NCBI RefSeq assembly: GCF_003096195.1
Contig: NZ_CP023004.1
Coordinates: 786,501 to 850,500, forward strand
Direction of reading: 5' to 3'
Length of the DNA: 64,000 nucleotides
From: Ereboglobus luteus
GTDB taxonomy: Bacteria; Verrucomicrobiota; Verrucomicrobiia; Opitutales; Opitutaceae
Shown: positions 36,700 to 47,943 of the stretch, one piece after another
How the letters are laid out: every line of letters starts with the position of its first letter
Position numbering within the stretch: position 1 is the first letter of the stretch
Notes under the pieces: generated by a model
Seen by the model: only the letters and a program-made list of their open reading frames with translations
What the model was told of the DNA's origin: nothing
The model's database searches: none
Program-made: the position numbers and the translations under genes

Positions 36700-38469
36700 A
36701 TGGATGCGCGCAACACACCTGAAATCATAATCCATGGCATCGCCGCGTCACCAGGCATCGCCCACGGGCAGATACTCCTCCACATCCAAAGCGACTTGGA
36801 GCTGCCGGAATACCAGATAAGCCCCGAACAGCGCGCGGAGGAGATGGAGCGTTTCGACAGGGCGCTGGTCGCCACGCGCCAGCAGATCCAGCAAATCAGG
36901 AACGAGGTTGAAAAAAACCTGGGGACGGACGAGGCGCGCATATTCGACGCGCACCTGCTCGTGCTCGAGGACGTGGCCCTGATCGGCGAAACCGAGCGCG
37001 AGTTCGAGACGAGCTCAAAAAACATCGAGTGGTGCTTCAACAATGTCGTGCAGCGCTACATCAAGGCATTTTCGGAAATCGACGACGAATACCTGGGCGA
37101 GCGCGCGGGCGACATACGCGACGTGGCGCAGCGCGTCCTGCAAAACCTGCTCGGCCGCGCGCAACAGACACTGAACAATTTTCCCGGCAACCGCGTCGTG
37201 GTTGCCAACGACGTTTCTCCGTCGGACGCCGTCGGCATGGATCGCGACAAAGTCCTCGCCATCGTCACCGACTCGGGCAGCCGCACGAGCCACGCGGTGA
37301 TCGTGGCCCGCACGATGCGCGTGCCGGCGGTCGTGGCCACGCGCGACCTGACCAAGCGCATCGTCGAGGGCGACTCCGTGCTGGTCGACGGTTATGAGGG
37401 CACGGTCATCATCAACCCTTCCGACAAGACGCTGTATCGCTACGGAAAAATCCAGGTCACGCGGAAAAGCGTGGAGCAGCGCATGCTCGACGCGGTCAGC
37501 CTTCCGTCGGTCACACAGGACGGCGTGGAAGTGATTTTGCGCGCAAACATCGAGGGCATTAACAGCGCCGAGCTGGACATGGCCCGCCGCTATTCCGCGC
37601 AGGGCGTCGGACTTTATCGCACGGAGTTTCTGTATATGCAGGAATCGCGAATGCCCAGCGAGGAGGAGCAATACCGCGCATACAAGGCCGTGGTCGAAAA
37701 CATGGCCGGCGAGATTGTGACCATCCGCACGCTCGACCTCGGCGGCGACAAGCTGATGAACGGGAAATCGGGGCTGTTTCCGATGGAGGCGAACCCATTC
37801 CTCGGGATGCGCGCCATCCGATTCTGCCTCGAGCACAAGGAGATTTTCAAAAATCAGCTGCGCGCGATCCTGCGGGCGAGCGCGCACGGCAGGGTGCTGC
37901 TCATGTATCCCATGATCAGCGGCACCGGGGAACTCGACGACGCGAACAAGTTGCTCGACGAATGCCGCGCGGAGCTGCGGGAAAAGGGAGTCGCCTTCGA
38001 TGAAAAAATGCCCGTCGGCACGATGATCGAGGTTCCGAGCGCGGCGACCACGGCGGACATACTCGCGCCCAAGGCGGACTTTTTCAGCATCGGCACGAAC
38101 GACCTGATTCAATACCTGCTCGCGATCGACCGCAGCAACGAGCGCATCGCGCACCTATACAAACCCGCGCATCCATCGGTGCTGCGGATGCTGAGCTACG
38201 TTGTCGAACAGGCGCACAAGGCGAAAATCAAGGTGAGCGTGTGCGGCGAAATGGCGGGCGACCCCCTTTATGTGCCGCTCCTGCTCGGCATCGGCGTGGA
38301 CGAATTGAGCATGGCCTCGTCGCTGATCCCGGCGGTGAAATACCTCGTGCGCGCGATGAAAATGTCGGACGCGAAAAAACTCGTCCACGAGGCGTCGAAA
38401 ATGGACAACGCCGCCAAGATCACCGCGCTCTGCAACGCCTTCTACAACGCGCGCATGGCGGAGGCGTGA
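36700..38469 (+). CDS. ptsI: PEP-protein phosphotransferase, Enzyme I of the PTS
   Basis: The 589-residue enzyme takes phosphate from phosphoenolpyruvate and passes it to HPr. Domains in order: N-terminal HPr-binding helices, the phospho-His domain with SGSRTSHAVIVARTMRVP (His near residue 198), and the PEP-binding barrel with VGLYRTEFLYM, TIRTLDLGGDKLM, FFSIGTNDLIQYLLAIDRSN and SVCGEMAGDP with the catalytic Cys. It ends LCNAFYNARMAEA. I start at ATG 36700 (MDARNTPEIIIHGIAASPG), where the family begins. No HPr (ptsH) or sugar-specific EII gene is in the window. Confidence 0.94.
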   Translation: MDARNTPEIIIHGIAASPGIAHGQILLHIQSDLELPEYQISPEQRAEEMERFDRALVATRQQIQQIRNEVEKNLGTDEARIFDAHLLVLEDVALIGETEREFETSSKNIEWCFNNVVQRYIKAFSEIDDEYLGERAGDIRDVAQRVLQNLLGRAQQTLNNFPGNRVVVANDVSPSDAVGMDRDKVLAIVTDSGSRTSHAVIVARTMRVPAVVATRDLTKRIVEGDSVLVDGYEGTVIINPSDKTLYRYGKIQVTRKSVEQRMLDAVSLPSVTQDGVEVILRANIEGINSAELDMARRYSAQGVGLYRTEFLYMQESRMPSEEEQYRAYKAVVENMAGEIVTIRTLDLGGDKLMNGKSGLFPMEANPFLGMRAIRFCLEHKEIFKNQLRAILRASAHGRVLLMYPMISGTGELDDANKLLDECRAELREKGVAFDEKMPVGTMIEVPSAATTADILAPKADFFSIGTNDLIQYLLAIDRSNERIAHLYKPAHPSVLRMLSYVVEQAHKAKIKVSVCGEMAGDPLYVPLLLGIGVDELSMASSLIPAVKYLVRAMKMSDAKKLVHEASKMDNAAKITALCNAFYNARMAEA

Positions 38470-38670
38470 CGGGGCGGGGCGGCCCGCAAGCACGGAGGAT
38501 TCCGCCGCCCGGGCGGCATCCGGAGCCCCGGACAGCACCGCTCCCCGCGCCCCCCCGCCCGATTTGGCGCGGCAACTACGCGGTTGTATTATTCGAATGT
38601 TTTCAAACAATACCGGTTTCTCACGCTATTTGTTTCGCACTGCAAAGAAAACCTTCGAGCACTATTTGTC

Positions 38671-41600
38671 ATGCCAGAGAACATCACCGATTCCAACCAA
38701 CTGCACCACGCGATCAATCTGCGGCTCTCGCTGCTCGGCTGCCCGCCCGTTGACGAGGCCGACATTGCCATGACCGATCTCGCCGCGCCGATCGTCGCGC
38801 GCTTTCGCGAAACCACGCGCCAAATTTCCGATCCGCTTTCCCCGGTCGACCATCGCATCCAGGCCTGGCTCGACTCGTATCTTTCCGATGTCGGCGGCGT
38901 TCCCAAGCTGCCCAACCGCACGTTCATCCTCGACCAGCCCGGCCTCGCGCGCGCGCTTTCGCTGCCGGCCGATGGCGACGAATTCAGCTCCCCGCTCGTC
39001 AAAAGCTATCGCGTTCGTCAGGGCGTGCTTCACAACCCGGCCAACGACCGCCGCACCACAAAGGGCGTGTTCCACGTCGCCGAGGGCGGACTGCCGATCC
39101 CCGACGACAAGTTTGCCGTGCCGAAAAGCGTCTTTGGCAAAATGCTCGCGCTCGCCTTCGAGCCGCCGCGCGAACTCATGCGCCTGCCGTTCACCGCAAA
39201 CCGCGTGCGCGAGGCGGGGTGTTTTGTCTCGTTGCACCTGCGCCCGCTCGTGTGCCCCGCCGTGCACGGGTTCATAGACGAGAAACGCATGGAAATGCGC
39301 TTCTTCGCGCCCGGCTCGCTCGTCAGCAACCTCGATTTTGTCGAGGGCATTTTCGGCAACGCCGGCGATCCCTACCTTCCCGAAAACGACGCCGGGCTCG
39401 ATATCGACCACTGGATCGGGCACACCGGCTGCGTCATCCTCGCGCCGCACCTCACGCAAATCCCGAAACACGCCGCCGGTCTGCCGCACTACGACCTCGC
39501 CACCGAGCGCCAGCGCCGCGACGGCATGTGCTGGAAGGACGAAAAGGAACTCTACAACAACGGCTCCGCGTTCAAGCTCACCGCTCGCAATCACAAGGGC
39601 GTGATGGTCACCATCATCGCCGACAACTACTACGGTTACTGCAAGAAGGAGGTCAAAACGCAGATCAGTTTTTCCTCCAACCTCTACGGCCTCACCGAGG
39701 AGGAGCACGCAGGCGGCGCGCTCGTGTTTCCGAGCTACGACCTCGGCGACAGATTCTCATCCTACACCGACGAGCACGCGCAAAACGTGGCCGATGTCAT
39801 CGCAAAATTCCCGGGCCGCTTCACGCTCCAGCCCGAGGGCCACGCGTTCGATCTCGAGCATCCGGAAATCATCATCATCCCCGAGGTCACCACTTTCGAC
39901 CTGCGCGCGGGCACGATCACCTGGATTGCCGCCGACGGCGAGCTTCACACCATCAAGCTCCTCGCCGGAAAAATCTACATGCGCCCCAGCGGCTACCGCG
40001 TCCACATGGAGCAAATCACCGGCACCGGCGAGCGCTCGACATGGCGGCTCGTGGGCACCCTCGCCGAGGGCGTGCTCTGCCACAAGCCCAGCACGGTTTC
40101 AGGCGGCGGAAAATCGGAAATCTCCAAGTCCATCTCCTACGCAATCCTGCCCGGAAATGTTTTTGTGGCCGATTTCGACCGCGACTTCGACCAGGTTTCC
40201 ACACTGCTCAAGCACGACTACTCGCAACGTTTTCGCGACCCCGCGCGCCGCGGCAAGGACACACGCCCCATCCTCAGCTCGCATCGCTCGCTCGGCTCCG
40301 TCATCAAGCTCCTCACTCCCTCGCGCCGCGACTACACCGACGAATACAACAACTGGCTCCGCACGATTCCGCAGCACATCAAGCAGCTCATCTTCGTCCT
40401 CAAGCGCTACTACAAACCCGAGTGGAGCGACAAGTGGCTCAGCCATTTCTCGGTGGACACAATCAACGGCATGCCCGGCTACGAGCTCAAACTCGACGGC
40501 CATAAAATCGTGACCAACAACATGCGCGTCGGATTCGAGGAGGACGGCTCGTGGCGCGTGTTCGGCCTGCGCAACGACTTCCACCCCGTCGCAAAAGTGC
40601 AGGTTGAGGACGACATCACCGCGTCCGTCGTCGCGCCCGCATCCGCGATCAAGGACCTGCCCGAGCAGTGCGCCGGCGCCACTTCGGTGAAGTTTGTCAA
40701 AAACTGCGAGGCCCTCCTCTTCCAGCGCCCCGACGACGCCATCCATCGCGGCTACGACCGCCAGGCCGAGGCCGACATCGCCTCGCCCGGCACCTTCCTC
40801 TCCAACTACGAGCCGCTCATGCAATCAGACGCGCGCAAGCTCCTGGAGGACGCCATCGGATTCCGCGCCTACACCAAACCCATGCGCGACATCATCCGCG
40901 GCGCGATCGCTTCAAACACGCCCGCGTATTTCGTGTCGTCCGCGCACCCGCGCGTCATCGACGGCAAGCCCTCGAAAAACCCGCGCTACCTGCAAGTGCG
41001 CCCCGACATCCTGCATCCGCTCGACACCGCGCTCGCCGACCTCGCCGCGCGCCTGCACCGCCGCCTCACCTCCCACGCACCGCTGCCGACACCCGTTGAC
41101 ATCCTCGTGCCCGGCCGCCGCAACAATCCCCCCGACGGCAAAATCCGCCCGCTCGCGGTTTACAATCCCATTCACCACATGGAACTGCCCGAGCTCTTCA
41201 TGGAGTTCATCAGCTCCATGACCGGCAAGTCGCCTTCGACCACCGGCGCCGGCTCCGAGGGCGCGCTCACCAAGGGCCCGTTCAACACGCTGCGCCCGAT
41301 CGTCGACCTGAACGCGTCGCTCATCTCGCTCATCCTCACCGGGCACGATGTGTTCCTTTCCGCCGCCGGCTACGTCGGCCCGAAGGCGCGCGTCGACCAC
41401 GACATATCGATGCTTGTGCCCGAGGTGTTTTCGCGCATGTCGCTCGCCGAGCGCAGCGCCAAGGCGCTCATTGCCGACGGCTGCTTGGAAAAAGTGCCCG
41501 ACATGGAGCACAACGGCAAACCCGTGCTCTCAAGCCGGCTCGGCTACCGCATCACCACGCGTTTCGTGCGCATTTATTTCGGGCGCGTGTTCAACCATCC

Positions 41601-42090
41601 GCACTCCGTCTTCACCGACGAAATGCTCCATCCCGAGCAGCAGGACATGGACATCTTTGCCGACGGCATGGACAACATCTGCGTCACCCACAAGCGCGTT
41701 GCCGACAGCTATTTCGCCGACGGCGGAATCGACCTTGCCGTCCCGCCGCTCAAGGCGCTCCTGCACATCATGGCGCACGGCCACTACGAGGGCAAGGGGC
41801 TCGACGCGCCGGAAGTCCGCGAACTCTTCACAAAAGAGCACATGCTCGAAAGCGACTGGTATGCCGAGCGCCTCACCGCGAAACAGCGCTACGAAGTCGC
41901 GCTCTGGCGCCGCCATGTCGCCTACCTCGAGTCGTATCTCGAACGCCCCAACACAAAGGATGTGATCGACGACCTCGACATCAAGGGCCGCCTTGCCCAC
42001 GCGCTGAAACGCCTGGATCACGTCTATTCCCCCGCGTATCTGGAAAGCATCAAATACACAATCGGCGTGCAACCGATCGCGGAAGCGTAA
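38671..42090 (+). CDS. Probable PPi-type phosphoenolpyruvate carboxykinase
   Basis: The 1139-residue protein resembles, from memory of the family, the pyrophosphate-dependent PEP carboxykinases of Propionibacterium and Entamoeba, which are 1100-1150 residues and unrelated at first sight to ATP/GTP enzymes. Matching stretches are DRRTTKGVFHVAEGGLPIPD, SNLDFVEGIFGNAGDPYLPE, HTGCVILAPHLTQIPK, RQRRDGMCWKDEKELYN and YYGYCKKEVKTQISFS. The reaction is oxaloacetate + PPi to PEP + CO2 + Pi, reversible and favoured toward oxaloacetate. I start at ATG 38671 (MPENITDSNQLHH); 29 open codons upstream are unlike the rest. It follows ptsI, a PEP-consuming enzyme, by 200 bases. A family search is needed to confirm the call. 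Confidence 0.72.
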   Translation: MPENITDSNQLHHAINLRLSLLGCPPVDEADIAMTDLAAPIVARFRETTRQISDPLSPVDHRIQAWLDSYLSDVGGVPKLPNRTFILDQPGLARALSLPADGDEFSSPLVKSYRVRQGVLHNPANDRRTTKGVFHVAEGGLPIPDDKFAVPKSVFGKMLALAFEPPRELMRLPFTANRVREAGCFVSLHLRPLVCPAVHGFIDEKRMEMRFFAPGSLVSNLDFVEGIFGNAGDPYLPENDAGLDIDHWIGHTGCVILAPHLTQIPKHAAGLPHYDLATERQRRDGMCWKDEKELYNNGSAFKLTARNHKGVMVTIIADNYYGYCKKEVKTQISFSSNLYGLTEEEHAGGALVFPSYDLGDRFSSYTDEHAQNVADVIAKFPGRFTLQPEGHAFDLEHPEIIIIPEVTTFDLRAGTITWIAADGELHTIKLLAGKIYMRPSGYRVHMEQITGTGERSTWRLVGTLAEGVLCHKPSTVSGGGKSEISKSISYAILPGNVFVADFDRDFDQVSTLLKHDYSQRFRDPARRGKDTRPILSSHRSLGSVIKLLTPSRRDYTDEYNNWLRTIPQHIKQLIFVLKRYYKPEWSDKWLSHFSVDTINGMPGYELKLDGHKIVTNNMRVGFEEDGSWRVFGLRNDFHPVAKVQVEDDITASVVAPASAIKDLPEQCAGATSVKFVKNCEALLFQRPDDAIHRGYDRQAEADIASPGTFLSNYEPLMQSDARKLLEDAIGFRAYTKPMRDIIRGAIASNTPAYFVSSAHPRVIDGKPSKNPRYLQVRPDILHPLDTALADLAARLHRRLTSHAPLPTPVDILVPGRRNNPPDGKIRPLAVYNPIHHMELPELFMEFISSMTGKSPSTTGAGSEGALTKGPFNTLRPIVDLNASLISLILTGHDVFLSAAGYVGPKARVDHDISMLVPEVFSRMSLAERSAKALIADGCLEKVPDMEHNGKPVLSSRLGYRITTRFVRIYFGRVFNHPHSVFTDEMLHPEQQDMDIFADGMDNICVTHKRVADSYFADGGIDLAVPPLKALLHIMAHGHYEGKGLDAPEVRELFTKEHMLESDWYAERLTAKQRYEVALWRRHVAYLESYLERPNTKDVIDDLDIKGRLAHALKRLDHVYSPAYLESIKYTIGVQPIAEA

Positions 42091-42125
42091 GGACGCCGCT
42101 CAAGATTTCGCAGTTATAAAAAACT

Positions 42126-44219
42126 CTATTCCGGAAACCAGTTCCGCGCGGCAGCCTGTTTGCCAAGGACGGTGTTTGGACAGCGAATCACCAGCGCCCG
42201 ATAAAACCGGTTGGCCTCCCCCGGATCGCGTTTTTTGATCCAGCCGCCGGCGGTGTTGAGCATGCGCGCGGTCTCGTCGGAGTCATTCGGCATGAGCGAC
42301 GCCGCCCACCACCCGAGATCCGCCGCGCGATATCGATAGTGAAAACGCTTCCGCGGAACCGCGTGCGCCTCGACACGCTGGAGCTCATCCGCGGTCGGCG
42401 CGCCAAGGCCGCCCTCGCGTCGCAACTTATCACGTCGCGCCCCGGCTATCGGACTCCACTCGAAATTGCCGCCCCAAATGGAATAGTCCGGCGCCAGTTC
42501 CGTGCCGAGCAACGCCATGCCATTTTCGTGCAGGCTCGCAGCCGCGTTCCAAAATGCCTTCGCGCGCTCGCCGGGCGCGCGCTCGCCGTTAAACCCGGCG
42601 CGCACATCATCCACATAAGCGGCATAGATTTGCCGCAACTTTTCGGGGAAATACGCCCTCGCATCCTCCGGCTTGTTCGCCCGCGCCAGTCGCCGCGCGA
42701 GCAGGTGGCGGAGTTCGTTGCGCAGAGCTTTCTCATCCTGTTCCTCGCGCTCTTCGGCGACCGAGAAAAATTGCCGCTCATCTGTTCCGGTTTGTTGCGG
42801 ACAATGTTTATCCACGAACGCCACCAACTCGTCGAGCACGAGCACGCGCTCGGCGATATAGGCGCAGTCCTGCCAGTGCCCGCCGCGCAAAAACGCATCA
42901 AGCGCCCCGGCATATTTGCCCGCGCCCATGCGAACGCGCCCCAAATCCGCCCATGCAACCGGGCGAGCCCCGCCGGTCAGCTCGGGGCTGGACGTGACTT
43001 TTTCGAGAAGCCCGCCGGCACGCGCCGCGTCGCCCGAGCGCAACGCGAGCTTGGCGCGTATCCAGTTTGCGGGCACGGAGGAGGCGGAGGCGCTCTTGAG
43101 CCATTGCGCGGCAAGATCGAAATAACCGGCCTGATAGGCGAGCCACGCGAGGCGGTCGGTGTCGGGCACATCGCGAAGTTCCGCCTCGTCCAAAATCCCC
43201 GCCCAGATGCGGGATTGGCGGTCCAGTTTTTTTCCGGCCTCATCATCGAACCACGGGAAAAGGCCAAAACGGGCGAGCAGATAAAGTGTCAGCACGCGGC
43301 GGGATTTTTCGTCCCGCGCGAGCTGGCGAAGATGCTTGGCGCCATCCTCGGATTCCGCGGATTCAAATGCGTCGCGGGCGACGGCGCGCAGGGAAAGCAC
43401 GGCGCCGCGGCGATCCCCCGCGGCGTGCTGTCGGAGGTAAAGGTGAATGGCCTCGGTGCTGTAACCGTTGAAGAAATGCGCGCGCGCCTCCCAGCCGAGA
43501 CTCGCTTGAGCGAGATCCGAAATGTCGTCAAATCCGGCTTCGGCGGCATCGCGGGTTTGTTGAAACCACTTCACGCCGTGAAGCATTTCGCGCATGGCCT
43601 CCACGGGCATCGACTGGCGCTCGGGAATGCCTTCCCCTTGCGCGTCGGGCACGCAGAGACGTCCAAGCATGTAGGCGGCGTTGACAGTGTAGTGGCGGCG
43701 TTCGTCAGCGGGAAGCGCGAGCAGGGTTTTCCAACGGTTATCCGCGGTTTCATGGTCGCCCTTCCAGTATGCGAAAGCGCCGTTCAAATAGAGGGCGAAC
43801 TCCGCGGGCATGTCGCCGGAAAACACCGGCGGGCTGGCCCAGTCCTTCGCAAAGATGACCGCGCGCGCGGACTCCAGCTCGCCGGCCAGTGCGTCGATGC
43901 GTTCCTGCGCGTAACCGCGCCTGGCAAGCTCAATGCGGAGGACACCGGTTTCGGTGAGCTCGTTTTCGCGCTTGGCCTTGTTGGCCGCAATGACAAGGGC
44001 GGCTCCCGAGTCGGCGGCGGCGGCTTTTTTGCGCGGCGCGATTTTTTCAATCTCCGCGGCAAAATATCCCTCGGGCGCCGACAGCAGGCTCACGCTGCCC
44101 TCGGCGAGATAGGCGTTGGGAAAATCGGGGCCGCAGGCGCGAGCGTGCGGGATGAGGAAGCAGGCGGCGGCAATAACGACGGCCCGCATGCGATGGTGTT
44201 GCTCAAGGAATCGTGGCAT
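42126..44219 (-). CDS. Secreted protein with TPR-like helical repeats
   Basis: The 697-residue protein starts MPRFLEQHHRMRAVVIAAAC (an alternative start is ATG 44189), with a signal peptide cut near ARACG; a Cys follows but the lipobox is weak. The body is helical with repeat-like units such as AEFALYLNGAFAYWKGDHET, AWLAYQAGYFDLAAQWLKSA and WADLGRVRMGAGKYAGALDA, typical of TPR solenoids. It ends CPNTVLGKQAAARNWFPE. No catalytic motif is visible. Its start overlaps the stop of the DUF3142-like gene upstream by 17 bases, so the two are probably one unit. Confidence 0.7.
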   Translation of the reverse strand: MPRFLEQHHRMRAVVIAAACFLIPHARACGPDFPNAYLAEGSVSLLSAPEGYFAAEIEKIAPRKKAAAADSGAALVIAANKAKRENELTETGVLRIELARRGYAQERIDALAGELESARAVIFAKDWASPPVFSGDMPAEFALYLNGAFAYWKGDHETADNRWKTLLALPADERRHYTVNAAYMLGRLCVPDAQGEGIPERQSMPVEAMREMLHGVKWFQQTRDAAEAGFDDISDLAQASLGWEARAHFFNGYSTEAIHLYLRQHAAGDRRGAVLSLRAVARDAFESAESEDGAKHLRQLARDEKSRRVLTLYLLARFGLFPWFDDEAGKKLDRQSRIWAGILDEAELRDVPDTDRLAWLAYQAGYFDLAAQWLKSASASSVPANWIRAKLALRSGDAARAGGLLEKVTSSPELTGGARPVAWADLGRVRMGAGKYAGALDAFLRGGHWQDCAYIAERVLVLDELVAFVDKHCPQQTGTDERQFFSVAEEREEQDEKALRNELRHLLARRLARANKPEDARAYFPEKLRQIYAAYVDDVRAGFNGERAPGERAKAFWNAAASLHENGMALLGTELAPDYSIWGGNFEWSPIAGARRDKLRREGGLGAPTADELQRVEAHAVPRKRFHYRYRAADLGWWAASLMPNDSDETARMLNTAGGWIKKRDPGEANRFYRALVIRCPNTVLGKQAAARNWFPE

Positions 44220-45486
44220 TGATGGAAATATTGGTGATTGGTTTTTTGTCGGGAGAATCGAAGCGAACCCAGCCGATGACACGACTATGCCCGGGGGCGA
44301 TTTCTGTCGACGCAAGCGATCTCATGCCGACGAGCGCGCGGGGATCGTCGCGGTCATAATAAAAACTATATCCGCCAAGCCCGTCCCGCGACTCCAGACT
44401 GGCATCGCCGCTCCATGTGATTTTCACCCGCTGCGGAAGCGGCTCGGTCGTGTGCCCGCGATTGATGATGACGATTTCCGCAAGGCCGGGTTTGGCGCGA
44501 TGGATTTCAACTGCGAGATGCGAGATTATCTCCCCGCCTTCAATGACAGCGGAAAATGTTTTCCCGGTCCATGCGAGCCGGTCGTTTTCGGCGGGCAGTC
44601 GAAACCAGATGATGCCGGTGGCGCGGGGCAGTTTTTCCGCGGCGAGTGTTTGCGCGAGCGCCTGCATCGCGCGGGGATCGGAACGCACGGTGCGCAGTTG
44701 CGCGCCAGGCGGCCAGTCGCGAGGGGTTTCCGCGGCGAGCCCGATGAAGCGGCCCTTGTCATCAAACCCGAGCGTGTAGCCGTAGGTGGGCAGCGCGACG
44801 CGAAAGCGGGTGCCTGCGCGCGCCGCGAGCCCGTCGGCGCCACGGCACCAGTGCAGGGCCGCGCCAGGCTCGCAGAGCGTGAATGTGTCGTCGATTGCGC
44901 GGGGTTTGTGGAGCGAGTGGACTTGCAGCACAAAGCCGTCCGCCGTCCGTGCGAGGTCGACAAACTCCCGCTCATGCTGGAGCCAGCAGGGCAATGCGGT
45001 GAAGGTAAGCGGAGTTTCACCCGCGGCGGTTTTGAGCGCGGCGAGCCAGCCGCGGTAAAGGCCGAGTTTCGACTCGGGGCAATCGAAGTCGATTTGAAGC
45101 TCGGACGGCGCGAGTCCGGCGTTGCGCACGGATTCGAGAAGCGCGGAGGCCTCGGCGACAATTTGAGGCAGGGCGTCCGCGAATTGTTTTTCCGAGTTTC
45201 GCGTGCCAATGCGAAGCGCGAGGCCGATTGGTTTTCCAAGCGCGGCGAGCCCGGCGTAATCAAAACGAGGACGAACGATTTTCGGGGACGCCTTATCCCA
45301 CGAAATCTCCGAGGCCAGAACGCAGTAGCCGTTGACCTGGCCGCTTGATGCGCGGAGCGCGTCATCGACTTGGGCGGCCGGCTTGCGCTGCCAGATGTAG
45401 GCATCGTGTGTCCACGCCGCCCCGGCCGCGGCGCGGGCGCATGTTGCAAGCAAAAGCAAAACGATGATGCGGCGAAGTTTGTCCAT
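44203..45486 (-). CDS. Secreted DUF3142-like protein
   Basis: The 427-residue protein has a signal peptide (MDKLRRIIVLLLLATCARAA) and then THDAYIWQRKPAAQVDDALR. A TIM-barrel-like core includes LQIDFDCPESKLGLYRGWLA, LPCWLQHEREFVDLARTADG and RVALPTYGYTLGFDDKGRFI, which recalls the DUF3142 family. A C-terminal beta region follows (PGLAEIVIINRGHTTEPLPQ). The barrel with an acidic FDCPE strand end hints at glycan binding or hydrolysis, but this is inference. It overlaps the secreted TPR-like gene and is divergent from phoH. Confidence 0.7.
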   Translation of the reverse strand: MDKLRRIIVLLLLATCARAAAGAAWTHDAYIWQRKPAAQVDDALRASSGQVNGYCVLASEISWDKASPKIVRPRFDYAGLAALGKPIGLALRIGTRNSEKQFADALPQIVAEASALLESVRNAGLAPSELQIDFDCPESKLGLYRGWLAALKTAAGETPLTFTALPCWLQHEREFVDLARTADGFVLQVHSLHKPRAIDDTFTLCEPGAALHWCRGADGLAARAGTRFRVALPTYGYTLGFDDKGRFIGLAAETPRDWPPGAQLRTVRSDPRAMQALAQTLAAEKLPRATGIIWFRLPAENDRLAWTGKTFSAVIEGGEIISHLAVEIHRAKPGLAEIVIINRGHTTEPLPQRVKITWSGDASLESRDGLGGYSFYYDRDDPRALVGMRSLASTEIAPGHSRVIGWVRFDSPDKKPITNISINATIP

Positions 45487-45577
45487 GGGCGGTTGAGGGT
45501 GCATTCGGGATGTGAAGCGAGTGTGAAGCGTGCATGAAATCCATGAGAAATAAAAAACGCTCGCGAAGGCGGATTTT

Positions 45578-46567
<990 letters not shown>

Positions 46568-46733
46568 TTCTTTTGCCCCCCGGATTGCCGGGATGAAAGC
46601 CCCGATTGCCGGACGGATGCGTCGCGCCAGGTGATCCCGGGCAAAAAAACAAATCGTGAACATTAAGAATTCGCGCTGTCTCACGTATTTGATCAAATAG
46701 GTTTCGCTCCCGCCAATAAACCCATTCCCCGCC

Positions 46734-47942
46734 ATGCGCCCCTTGCCCGTCATCCTTGCCCTGTCAATCGCAGCCAATGTTGGATTTGCCGTCGTCTGCA
46801 TCGTCGCGCCGCGCGATTCCGCCCGGCAATCGCGCGCCACGCAAACGAACGCCCAGGCGGCAAGCAGCATCCCCAAGTCCGATCCCGCGCGCCTCGCGGA
46901 GGCGCTCAAGACAAATGACGCAAAAACGATCTTCGACCAGCTCCGCGCGCTCGGGTTCACGGACGCCAACGCGCACGACCTCGCGCGACGGTTCATCTGG
47001 ATGAAGTATTACAACCGCCAGCGCGAGATCCTCGCCGCCAAGCGCAGCGCAACCGGCCCCTACTGGCGCGGCCCCGACCAAGGCACCAGAAACTACACCG
47101 CCGAGGAGCGCAAGGAACTGCGCGAACTCGCCAACCAGGCCAACCGCGAAACAATCGCCATGCTCGGCTCGAACGTGACTGACGAGACCGCCGCGCGCTA
47201 CGCATTTTTGCCCCAGGAAAAAGTTGCCCAGCTAAGGGATCTCCAACGCGATTACAGCGAAATGGTCAGGGAGATCGGCGAGGAAGCCTCGCGCTTCAGA
47301 CTCCCCTCCGACTCAAGCAACCAGCGGCTCCTCTACGAGGAATTTCAGAACGACCTGAAAAGCATTTTCACGCCCGAAGAACTGGCCGCCTACGAGCAAC
47401 GCTATTCCGCCGCCGCCATAAACGTGCGCCGCAGTTTCGCCGGCATCGACGCCACCGAGGCGGAATACCTCGCCGTTTACAACGTCATGAAATCCGTGAG
47501 CGACCAGTATCCCATCTCCTCCCCGCGTGATCGTGACGCGATCGCCGCCCGCGCCGAGGCACTCAAGCAGGCCAACGGGGAAATCAAGATGGTGCTCGGC
47601 GATGAGCGCTACGCCGATTACATGCGCGCGCAAAACTCCGATTACCGCAGCCTTCAGGCCGCCGCCGACCGCTTTCAAATCCCCGTCGAAACAATCAACA
47701 ATGTTTACGCCCTGCGCGATGTGGCGTCCAAGGAATACCACAGCATCAACACCGACACCACGCTGTCCGCCGCCGAGAAAAAGCAGGCTCGCATGGATGC
47801 CGCCGCAAAAATCCGCGCCCAAGTCTGCGCGCAACTCGGCGAGGAGGTGGGCAACGCCTATCTCGAAAAAAACATGGCCGTGCTCAAGCGCATGTCCACG
47901 GGAAGCGCCACGGGGAGAAACTCACCCTCAAAAAGGCGGTAG
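46734..47942 (+). CDS. Membrane-anchored or secreted protein of unknown function
   Basis: The 402-residue protein has an N-terminal hydrophobic helix (MRPLPVILALSIAANVGFAV), then a polar, highly helical body with many Arg, Glu and Ala (NRETIAMLGSNVTDETAARY, QRLLYEEFQNDLKSIFTPEE, KKQARMDAAAKIRAQVCAQL). No known motif is seen. The single N-terminal helix suggests an inner-membrane anchor with the body in the periplasm. Its stop is one base from the stop of the convergent psd gene, so the two transcripts must overlap or share an end. Confidence 0.7.
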   Translation: MRPLPVILALSIAANVGFAVVCIVAPRDSARQSRATQTNAQAASSIPKSDPARLAEALKTNDAKTIFDQLRALGFTDANAHDLARRFIWMKYYNRQREILAAKRSATGPYWRGPDQGTRNYTAEERKELRELANQANRETIAMLGSNVTDETAARYAFLPQEKVAQLRDLQRDYSEMVREIGEEASRFRLPSDSSNQRLLYEEFQNDLKSIFTPEELAAYEQRYSAAAINVRRSFAGIDATEAEYLAVYNVMKSVSDQYPISSPRDRDAIAARAEALKQANGEIKMVLGDERYADYMRAQNSDYRSLQAAADRFQIPVETINNVYALRDVASKEYHSINTDTTLSAAEKKQARMDAAAKIRAQVCAQLGEEVGNAYLEKNMAVLKRMSTGSATGRNSPSKRR

Positions 47943-47943
47943 T

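Noticed and set aside
42339-44222. A 627-codon plus-strand frame
   Set aside because: It lies opposite the secreted TPR-like gene; its translation is shadow-like (Arg/Ala/Gly-rich, no domain) while the minus strand has a signal peptide and ordered repeats.
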